From the NCBI RefSeq assembly GCF_022458985.1, contig NC_061772.1:10840001-10904000 (forward strand): a stretch of DNA of 64,000 bases, given 5' to 3'. This document shows positions 10,308-19,923 of the stretch, in pieces. The stretch comes from Mugil cephalus (Eukaryota > Chordata > Actinopteri > Mugiliformes > Mugilidae). The position numbers and the translations under genes are program-made. Within the stretch, counting starts at the first letter, position 1; each line of letters starts with the position of its first letter. The notes under the pieces were generated by a model. That model worked only from the letters and a program-made list of their open reading frames with translations, had not been told where the DNA came from and ran no database searches.

Positions 10308-12432
10308 GACTGTGGATATTGTGAACAGGAGGTGGGACCCTCATGGACCTTCCTCGCCAATGGGAGGGCTGGAATCATCACCACTGGCTGCTTATTTGCT
10401 TGGCTATGAAGACTGGGAGTATTTCGACTATCTGGTCTGCGTATGGTGAGGGCGGACTAGCCGGACTGATGGGTCTGTCTGAAGAACTTCATTCCCCCGA
10501 TGAGCATTATGTCCCTCGGGTTCGTTGTATTCTTAGTCATGCTTAAACATTGCCTCAGTGTGATGGTGGACGGACTTATTATTCTTACTTGTTCTGTGAT
10601 TTGTCAGGTTCCACCTGTTCAGCCGCAGGTTCCTCAGATCTCGCCACCAGCTCCTCCTCCGGCTCCCCCACAGACCCAGACACCACAGGCAAGGCCTTTG
10701 TTTATTTGTCCTTAGCAATTTTAATCTAAGACAATAGTAAACTCATAGTTTTCAGTAGATTCAGTGGGACACTACGAGGCTGTATGACAACCTATGTGGT
10801 CACAGCGGTTTACGTCTGCAGGCCGAGGCTCACCTGTCCCCCCTTGTGTCCAGGTGACAGAGGTGGTCCAGCCACCAAAGCCAGCTCATGCCAGTATAGT
10901 GGCCCGACCGGTGAGGAAAGCTCCTCCCACATCGATCCAGGATATGAGAAGGTTTCCAGAGATCATCCCAGTACAGGAGGTTATTTTAGAAGAGACCGCA
11001 GAAGAAGATTCCAGCGCCCCTCCATCAGAGGACAAAGGTTAGATATCAGATAAACACCACACTCTACACAAAGACTCATAAACACAGTTAACACAAATAC
11101 ATGAAGTACAGTTGTTTAGTGCTACACTGTCACACATTTAATCACGTAATACTAGCATACAGTATATTGATACAGAACAGAGTTTGACAGCATCACCTTC
11201 TTTTATCTATCAATGGAACAAACACATTTTGATGAGGTGCCACTTGTCCAGCTTCACTGTTGTCTATTGACACAACACACAAACACAGAGAAACATTATC
11301 ACTTGTCCAGTTTTGTGTTTCAGACCTTCTGATGAACTCCCTCTTAGTTCTAGTTCCTGCCAGCAAAATACAGTGTATGTCTCTTTAGCAGCTAAATGCT
11401 AAACTATGTTCACCAGCTACTCAGTAAATATTTCTGGATGTCTATAACTTTATAGATTTTTTTATTTTCATTAGAAGGAGCATTTACACGTAGAACATAC
11501 CACTTGTAGTTTATCTCATGTTTTAATCTGGACCATGGAAAGTTAAAACTTGACTCTGCTATAGATGATAAGTTATTCAGTTTTCCCTGTAGTTAACATT
11601 GTGTGTTGTTATAAGCCATTCAAATCAATTATATCTTAAAGTATTTGTCTGAAATCAGATCTTTTGCAGTGATTAGAGAAGTGCCCCGGTTCTTCCACCT
11701 CTACTAATCCCGGTGGACGACTTAACTTTTTAAATTGCTTTTGTTTTCCAAGGTGACGAGGAGTTCCAGAGTGCAGCTTACGGCTCTCCATCACTCTCAT
11801 CTCCTCAACAAGGTGGAAGCCTCCGCCACATCGACAGCAACGCTGCAACTCTGACAGAAGTCTCGTCCTCCGTGGGTTCTCTGGACATCAAGACGCCCGG
11901 CTGGTCACCTGAGCGACGGTCCCCTCTCCTGATCGGTTCCCCGGAGAACAAATCGGGGATCCCCGGAGAATCCAGCACTACGCTGTATTTCAGCGCAGAC
12001 GCACAGTCTCCCTCCAGTGGGAGCTATCTCGGTTGGGGCTCAGAGCTGTCGCCCTTCTCCGGCTACAGAACCCCCTATCGGATCAGGGAGGCCCGTTTTG
12101 TCACATCCACCCCACGAATGGAGGAGCCTCGAGCAGGGGCTGAAAGTCCAAGCCTGACCCCTGTTGTTGTCACTCCCGCCACTCCTGGCACAACACCAGG
12201 CGCTACCCCAGGTGGGACCCCTGGTAATTCAACACCTGCCGCTTCAACTCCGGGTACTTCAACACCTGCAGCGTCAACTCCAGGGGCTACAACACCTGCA
12301 GCTTCAACTCCAGCAGCTTCAACCCCCGGTGCTACTGCGCCTGGCATCCAAATCGTTCCCCTCACTCCGGTCATTTCCCACGCTCGCAAACAGATGGTCC
12401 AGTTTGTGGACAGTAGAGAGAGAGCAGTGTAA
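5346..12432 (+). CDS. xkr5: XK-related protein 5 (13 coding exons, 742 aa)
   Basis: Multipass plasma-membrane protein of the XK/XKR family, whose best-studied members (XKR8, 4 and 9) scramble phospholipids; the function of XKR5 itself is not established. Coding exons: 5346-5454, 7187-7276, 7378-7483, 7699-7865, 8507-8640, 8755-8833, 8977-9146, 9846-9957, 10059-10226, 10329-10445, 10608-10688, 10822-11037 and 11753-12432. They sum to 2229 nt, divisible by three. The membrane core spans exons 1-9, with family hallmarks such as WGPQWLSYLWY, RLFEALVVTLPETLLQTYV, HWLGATFWMVSQQTDI and YYRFLHPKS. Exon 10 carries NHHHWLLICLAMKTG, matching the human XKR5 motif HHHWLWVKLALKTG, and exon 13 carries SSTTLYFSA, matching human SSTLYFSA; these two identify XKR5 within the family. 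The tail is long, disordered and Pro/Thr-rich, and the protein is somewhat longer than the human one (686 aa). Oddities: exon 9 has a poor donor and exon 11 a GC donor. Confidence 0.92.
5469..5523. repeat. CA-rich microsatellite in xkr5 intron 1
   Basis: Imperfect CACA/TACA dinucleotide tract starting just downstream of the xkr5 exon 1 donor. A GT-rich tract of opposite sense follows near 5615-5645. Confidence 0.8.
9321..9741 (-). mobile_element. 5'-truncated LINE 3' end with GATAA-type tail, flanked by 8-bp duplication
   Basis: On the minus strand, an open stretch around 9540-9740 encodes pieces such as RLNKLVRKAHPVVG, LNNPSQPLHEEL and GSSFSQR. This is the C-terminal pattern of fish non-LTR retrotransposons of the L2/Rex type. 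The element ends with the CCCATTGGGGAAATT motif and a (TTATC)n tail that reads as ATAAG repeats at 9321-9369 on the plus strand. ATATTAAG occurs at both edges (9313-9320 and 9742-9749), a plausible target-site duplication. It sits inside xkr5 intron 7, antisense to the gene, and is 5' truncated as is usual for LINE insertions. Confidence 0.8.
10267..10307. repeat. (ATCT)n tetranucleotide microsatellite
   Basis: About ten perfect TATC/ATCT units in xkr5 intron 9, ending about 20 bases before the exon 10 acceptor. Length variation here could influence splicing of a short (about 100 base) intron. Confidence 0.95.
12160..12350 (+). repeat. Coding minisatellite giving Thr/Pro/Ala-rich repeats in xkr5
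   Basis: Imperfect tandem units of 12-24 bases within the last xkr5 exon encode repeats of the types TPGTTPGAT and STPAASTPGT. This is roughly residues 653-715 of the protein. The pattern is low-complexity, mucin-like and likely disordered and O-glycosylatable if exposed. I recall no equivalent array in human XKR5, so it looks lineage-specific and prone to copy-number change. Confidence 0.85.
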
Positions 12433-13640
12433 GGAGGATAGGGTAATGGGTGAGGAAAATCCTGGGTGAGGAATGGTGTCTTTTCTAGTTTAGCTGTGGC
12501 ATGAAATCATGCATTCACTAACATCTGGTTAAGAGGTCTTTTCATTTCACCACCAACCATCGAAGGATAATAGACAGTGTAAATTATATTTTTCCCCTTG
12601 TGCAGAGAATTAAATGCAGAGATGTAGCGGTGTGTGTGTGGATGCTCAGGAGGGTCGAGGGATAATTAGAGCAGTTGCCTTAGGAAGGTATGAATAGCAT
12701 GAACCTCCTCATGTTTTTTGCTGTTTGCAGGAAGATTAAAAAAAACTATTTATGTCCTTATGTGAGAAATTAAAGTGGTTACCAGTGACAAATACTGGTT
12801 TATAGAGAGAACCGTCAGTTTCAGATTTGGGAGAAATTTCACTTCTATAGTTTACGTTAACCAGTTGCTAAGAAAAGAAATATTAAAATATGACTTTACA
12901 CAAAGGCTGAATTTTAAATAGCAACAGACAATCACATTGAAACAATAGATATATAAGGAACAAGGCAAAGTATTGCAAAGGAACCAAACCTGCTGACAGC
13001 CCGGCTATTTCACTTTTTATTTCGATTTTCTTAACTGTAGATGATGTCAAAAATCCCGTCCGCTGTTCAGGAATCCACTCATCCACTCAGTCCATCAGGT
13101 GCTTTCTATGTTGACTGTACAGCACACAGCTGGTGTTTACACCCATCACTGTCATACATGGAAAAACAGACGTCCTAATTTCTTGTAAAATGACTCAATA
13201 GAAGTGTCTGTCCTCGTTTCAGTAAAACTATCAGACGGACAAAGACTAAAAGCAAAGGCTTAAAGTGCATATAGCATATAGCTTATAAAAACATATAAAA
13301 TGAAGGAAGATTTCCCTTTGCTAATTATTTGTTTGCTTTAAATGCAATGCAATAATTTCACTCAGTCTGCACTTTACTACACAAAAGTTACAGCTGGTTC
13401 ATGGTTTTCCATCTCAGTTGTTGTAGCATGACATTTTGCAAACTACACTTCAGTTGTAACGAGGAAATTTATGAAAGGTCAACTGAGCAATATAGTATAT
13501 TCAAGGAGAATAACCTGATGCTTCCCTGTTTTAATTATTTATCTCATATTATTAAGTTGCTGATTACATGTTTTAAGGTTTTAGTGAACAAATATCATTT
13601 ATATTTGACTTGTTAATAAAATTATTTGACTTATCTAGAG
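12433..13640 (+). other. Probable xkr5 3' UTR
   Basis: Noncoding DNA after the xkr5 stop. A canonical AATAAA polyadenylation signal occurs at 13615-13620. A second one at 15219-15224, followed by GT-rich sequence, could serve a longer transcript. Confidence 0.45.
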
Positions 13641-16600
13641 GCTTGGATACGATGAAGAACAACAGACAGAAAGAGAGGAAGAAACTTTAATGAACACCTC
13701 TGACAATCACATCTTGTCTCTTGTTGTAACTGAAGGAAGTTGAATGGTGACAAGTTATAATGTGTGATACAAGATAGTGATCTGCAGTAGCAGCATTTGT
13801 CTGTCGTGTGCGTTGTTAATGTGAACAACATCATGTATAGATTAACGTTTACTTCATTGTTCAAACTAAAACCCCAGATCAGCTTTTATATTGACTGGGT
13901 TTAGTAGTTGAGGTCCCAATTAAAACTAATGGGATAATAAAAGCTAAGAGGCATTTATTGAGATGGGAAAATCTTTTTTGATGTAGTTCTTGTAAACAAT
14001 TCAATTCACAACATTTTTTGCGGCTTATCTATTTGTTGAACCTCCTACCTCAGCAGAAGTGAATTTCAATTACCCAAAACTGATTTATTCTCTTTTTCTG
14101 TGTATAACCGGACACAGTTTAACCACCTGTTAAACATTTTAAACACTCTGTAAACTGTAAGGAGACAAAATAGACAAGGAACGTAAGTTCAGAGTTTAAA
14201 TAAAGGTAGAAAAGAAATGCTGCTATGGGTTTCAAGTCTAGTCGGTGCCAGTATTATGTCAGAGATATGGAAACGTTTTATGTATTTTTATGTATTACAT
14301 TTTATGGAGCAAATATGTGAAATGCAATAGAATGATCAATGAATGACAATTCCAGTCTTCCAAGTGAATTTGTTCACAGGCTTTAATATTTTGTTGTTTG
14401 TTTCTAAACAAAGTGTGACTGTGAAACAGTAACAGATTGTGTCTGGATAATCAGGTGAATGGTTGCGCTGCAAAAAGTGCAACACTGGAGCTATTCTACA
14501 GGTTTATGAAAGTACAGAGAAAGATCTGCTCTTGGTAGAACCACTTCATCACACTGTTTCTATCTGATAGCGCCCGTAAACAGCAGGCTTCTGATAGATT
14601 GAAGAGTCACTGCATGTTACTCATCCATACAGGCAACCAGAGAGTTGTATCCACTCATATAGAGAAAGAAAGCACTTACTTTAACACATGCACATTATAG
14701 TAGTTAACACATGCTTGAATGTATGTGTATGCAGAGCAATAGTCCAGCTAACGAAATGTATCTTAGTGGAAAAAAATATGTACGCGCACGAGTTTAGGCT
14801 GCAGCGACACACCGATTATCATGACTCAACGCTTTGCCTTGTAGAGAGACAGCGTGTGCTGCCATGCTTGTCTCATGTGTGTATATTGCTTTGTAATAGC
14901 ATAACATGCTTTGCTTCCCGTGCCTGTTGTATATAAGAATATTCACTTTAGTTTATAATTCAATTCATTTTGTATTTTTTTATATGTCACCACATTTGTT
15001 ATGTTACGTTCACATCTGTTATGAAATCTGTGGACAAAGTTCTGTGTTGAAGTTTCACACGTGAAGTTGTTTCAGATAGTTTTTGTTGACAGAACTATGT
15101 AGATTGTTGACTTCATCTACGCACTGGATGGCCTCCATCACCTCATCTCTGCAAGGATTTCCACAGAACAACTGTGGTTGGTAGTAGTGACGCATTAAGT
15201 GTGCTGTTGATGTGACAAAATAAAGTCATTAATCATGATCCGCGAGTGCTCTGTTGTGTTGCATTCATCAGCCTCAGTGATGTGTGACTGAATCACAAAT
15301 TAAATGTTGAGAAAATGAACCTCTCAGTGCATGTGCAGAGATGCAGAGATTTGCAAATGTAGGGCTGGGATAATGTGTGAGAGGGATCCTCCCTATAGTC
15401 TTTGTGCATGGCATTCCTATGCTACATGTTTATCTAATGATAAATGAAATTAGGTATTATTTCAGTATAATATTAGTTAAAATAATAAATGATTTGAACT
15501 AGACTTTCACACAGGGGGCATCTTCAATAGATCAGATATTAAAGCATCAGAAGCAGCAGAAATCACCTTATTGTTTAGGTAGTGTTTTAAATCAATTAGT
15601 TTTCTTTTAACTTAATTTGTCCCCAGTTGTAATCAGCTACCCAGCATCCAGTGTGTCACTGTCCATTCATCATAGTCTCACTCAACCTCAGACTGTAGTC
15701 ACATGCAGTATGTGTTTCTAAATAATATTCTCACAAAGTAACTCTCTTTGCTTGCAAATGAAAGTGTATTTGGTCACTTACGTTTGCCGTACAAATGAGG
15801 AAATGAGGATATTCTTTGTTAAAATGATGATTAAAGCTGCCGTGTGGTGCTTACAGTATTTTCCCCAGTCTGAAAGTCAGATGACAGTCCTGTAAATGGG
15901 AAGAGAAAGCAGTGAGACAACATGTTCTTTGTGGTAAGTATTCATGGTAGAGACAAAATGTGTCACAATCAGCTATCAATCACAAGATGTTGTTTAAATT
16001 GAAGTGATGATTAAAATAAACCATGCTGCTGACAGCATTTGCCATATACTCCAAACCTCTATGCATTTATATAGTTATATATAGTGCACACATAAAAAAA
16101 AAAAAAAAAAAAGAAGTAAGAATTATTTGCAACTAAGAAGTGAGGATGATGTTCACTTTTGGCCTTTGCTGAAGGAAGCAGTGACATTTGTCAGAGGGGA
16201 AGTGAGCTGCAGATTCATAGCTCTTCAGCGTTTCCAGATCTCAATCTCTGTTTGGAACAACTGTTACTGTCATTTATCATAGATGGAAATCTGGTTATTT
16301 TACAGCATAACATAAAACTAAAAACAGCAAAAAAAGACTGTAAACTTTAACATGTTATATAAAAAGAGGCAGCCCAAGTAAAAAAAGAAATCTTAAGTAA
16401 AATGTGTAAGTATCATCAGCAAATACAAAATGCTCAAAGTATACACGTAAAAGTATTCAGTATTCATTACATGTTGAAATATGCTCTGTCAGTGTTAGAG
16501 TTTGACATTTTGTACCACTGGATTATTATTTGGGATCAATTAACACACACGGTGCTGACTTTATAGCCTAACAGATCGTTTACTGTTCTAAATAATGAAT

Positions 16601-17000
16601 TCATGGTGACATGTTAATGTTTTAAAGAAATCACTATTGTTCTTAATCCTAAAACCCAGCTCCCATTTCACACCATTTAAGATTGTAAACCAAGATCCTC
16701 TGTGAACTCAGCTTCACATATTAATAATAACTCCTGGCTGCAATGTGTTTGGCCTCTCAAGATCGTGTCTATATTCAATTTTTAAAATGTTGCCCAAGTT
16801 TGTACCACAACACAGTAATACACTAAAGGAACTCGTACAGTAGGATAGTGTTGTGCAACTGTCCTATTCTGTCAGATAAACGTACTAAAGTATAGCAATG
16901 TTCAAACTGTGTGAAATATAAATACTTGCTTCTTACTTTGCAACCCTGCAAAATCTATTAAAACAAAAATACTTTCGCAAGATTTTCACATGAACAGATG
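13641..17000. other. Intergenic DNA between xkr5 and ctsb
   Basis: AT-rich DNA with no supported exon. It has an AATAAA at 15219-15224 and an A-run near 16095. I recognise no repeat family here. Confidence 0.5.
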
Positions 17001-17014
17001 AAGTGTGAACTTTA

Positions 17015-17028
17015 GCGCCACCTGGTGG
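17015..17028 (-). promoter_or_regulatory. CTCF-like binding motif upstream of ctsb
   Basis: The minus strand reads CCACCAGGTGGCGC, which fits the core CTCF consensus CCASYAGRKGGCRS at every position. It lies about 270 bases upstream of the ctsb first exon, in the gap between xkr5 and ctsb. Occupancy is inferred only. Confidence 0.55.
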
Positions 17029-17199
17029 AGATCAGCTGTGCCCGTTTTAGTTTCAGCGTTTTAGTTTGTCGGATCCACGTTAAATTCATTGATTATTTAT
17101 GATATGGTGTGATAGTTCAGCTCTAACAACACAAATAAGACAAGTCTGCAGCAATAAAAAGGAGGAGGAGTCTGTCGTCGGTGAGTATGACTGAGTCGG

Positions 17200-17265
17200 T
17201 CAGATCACATGAGCTGAGTTCATGTGACTCATTCACGTGCTCTTCTCGGGAATAAATAAAAAGAG
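17200..17265 (+). promoter_or_regulatory. ctsb promoter with clustered E-boxes (CLEAR-like) and TATA-like box
   Basis: Three E-box motifs fall within 35 bases: TCACATGA (17205-17212), TCATGTGAC (17220-17228) and TCACGTG (17233-17239). They resemble the CLEAR element GTCACGTGAC bound by TFEB/TFE3/MITF at lysosomal genes. An AT-rich TATA-like stretch (AATAAATAAAAAG, about 17251-17263) follows, about 25-30 bases before the likely transcription start. The arrangement suits a lysosomal protease gene; regulation is inferred. Confidence 0.6.
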
Positions 17266-17284
17266 GGCCGTGTTCAAACCCACA

Positions 17285-17360
17285 GTCTCACTGTGACCTG
17301 GCACACCTGGACCCGAAGATCTGACCCAGTTCACACCAGCAGTTGGCAATCTCACTATAG
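17285..17360 (+). other. ctsb: ctsb noncoding first exon (5' UTR)
   Basis: GC-balanced sequence lacking an in-frame start, ending ...CTATAG before a GTAACA donor at 17361. It would splice to the acceptor at 19918, just before the start codon. The 5' limit is estimated from the TATA-like box. Confidence 0.5.
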
Positions 17361-19923
17361 GTAACAGTTTATTTGTTATTATTTATTGTTTCGTTCCCTT
17401 TCGTTACTTCCAGGCGCAGAGTTAGCGGCTAGCTAACCCCGAGACACGAAAACACGCTAAACCACTGGTTTGACGGGTGTTGACCGGTTTGTAACAGAAA
17501 ATGTGTGTTTACTGATAAAGTGAAACACTAGTCGTTAATGTTTTTCGTGTAGCTCTTTGTTCATGTGTTGCTGCTGCTGTTGTTGTTGTTGTTTGTCCGA
17601 CCTATTTTTAGCCTCAGGGTCAGAGAGGATCAAACATCAGAAACGCCTGGAAAACATTTGCGAAAACACAACTATATCATTAACAAAGGACCAGTCACCT
17701 TCAGAAAGTACAGATAAATGTTAAATGAACACGAAACTTAATACTGAAATCTGTAAAATAGAAACTGAAACCGTCCTTCAGACGAGGGAGAGGAGTCTGC
17801 AGGTTTATTATGTTAGGATCATGTATCTGTTACAGGGATGAACTTCGTTGTAAAACCACCACACTGGTTTAATTTCATACAGTCACAGTGTGCTGGTCAG
17901 TTCAGAGAAGTGAATTATGAAGTAAACTATATTAGGCCCCAGGTCCTGTCCTCAAGCATGATGTCAAGGAACAAGGAAATGCGTTTTATTTGAGGACAAA
18001 TGGAACAGGGCCCGGGTTTACATTGCAGTGTTACACAATTATCTGATTAGGTTGTACAGTCAACTAGAACAGACAAGCTTTGCTTTGTCCCGACTGTACT
18101 ACAGCAACTTTTTTAAAAGAGGTTGAATTCAACTAAATGCGGTTCATTGTAGGATTTATGTGATCGGTGGTGCTGAGGTGCTGAGGGGTCTGTGAGTGAC
18201 TCATCCAGTCCTGTCATATCTTTAATCCTCCCACACACTGAGGAAATGTCACGGCGTCTTTACGGCCTTTAAGACTCTATGTGGTCAACACCAGAAATAA
18301 ACAGTCAGCAACTGAAAAGTGTGAGCTGCTTTGTTTCCGATATTTTTTTGGAGATGTGAAACTGCTTCTTCAGAAAGTCCTGGCAGCCCTCTACCATGAC
18401 TCAGCAGCAGCGTCCTCGGCCTCCTCTCTCTGTGGGAGCATGTGGAGAGTAATCAGGGTGGAGTTGTTGAAGAAGGACAGCTGTGAAAATGAACAGGGTC
18501 ACTTCCTCAAATCACATCCAAATAATAGTTTTAAACTACTGGTTTCTGTGGTTGAACCCACTTCTCTTGAAATGTAGAGAAATCACTAGTGTCCTTGAAA
18601 CTTGTCACTTATTGTTGTTTTTAACTTTTCCTATTTTGACCTCAGTTAATTGTTATTTGAGGTTGACGGCTACAGTAATCATATTATTACAGGACGCATA
18701 CTACGATAACAACCTGTTACTTCACGATTTAAAATACTCTGACTGCGTTTTAGACGGTTCACTGGTTACGTGGTGAAAAGTGGGTCTTCGGTGCATGTCT
18801 ATCTGTAGCGGGAATCTGTTCTTCTTATCTGTTCTTTCTTCCCTTTGTGTACTTTTTTCTGACAGTAATTACAGTAGGCTCATGTGATATAAAACCAGTT
18901 TCACTAGACGTCCGATATGATGTAATTAACAGGAAGACATGCATAAACAGGTGTGCTTACTGAACAGGCAACTGTTCAACTTGCAACTTTCAATAGGAAA
19001 AAAATATGTCTGGGTGCCAACAAAAATGATATTCATAATGTATATAATGGCAGTTGGCGCATTTGGTTTATTTGGATTCTGATAAAATAACATGCAGCAC
19101 TTGAGGGCAGTAGATCTTCCCGTCATCACTGTGGCGCCGCTGGTATTGATTTTGCTGAGCTTCCTGCTCATCTCGAGCCCGTTCTCCTGTTTAATGGAAA
19201 ACATCATGATCTCTAATGGAAGTGATCTCAGTTCTCTCCGCTCTACTTCACCTTCAATAGTATGTTCTGTATTTAATTTGGGTCTTTTTGAGATTTTTAT
19301 TTTTTATTTATTTTTTTAAATCTACAAGGGTAAGGAGGGGTTTCCTACTTCAGTATTGTGGCATTTTTCTGCAGCATGAATTTAAACCCACAAGCCGATG
19401 CCCTGCACGGAGCGTTGCGAGTGTAAAGGCATTTTCTTTACCTTTGACATTTAAGTCTGGTGAGTTGGTTGAAATGGGTGGATGGCTTATTGAACATGCG
19501 CTGGTGCAGTGTTTAACCACTGGAGGAGACTTTGAGCAGCATGACTGAGAATAAAAGTGTTTTCTGTGCCACTTGTGAACATTGTGTTCCACTTGTAGCT
19601 TCAGCCATGTGGCCATGTCTTATCATCTGTGACCTGCTTCTTTTTTTTTTTTTTTTTTTGCGCTGGCCTTGTAGCTTCATGAGCGTGTCTGAGTGGGAAT
19701 CTTATCTGGTGTCGTGCATCTAATAGTGCAAAGTCTTTAGAGCGCTGCCTCTACTAAAATAATTCTTTGAAACTGAAACATGTTAACAAAGCTTCAAAAC
19801 TATGTTTAGGTTTGGGTTTGTATCAAATTATAAATTATTATGTTACCGTAGCCCGGAGCTTATGGCTGCTGGATATGATGTCAGCTCCTAATGGGGTTTT
19901 TCCTCTCGCGTCTTCCAGGCACA

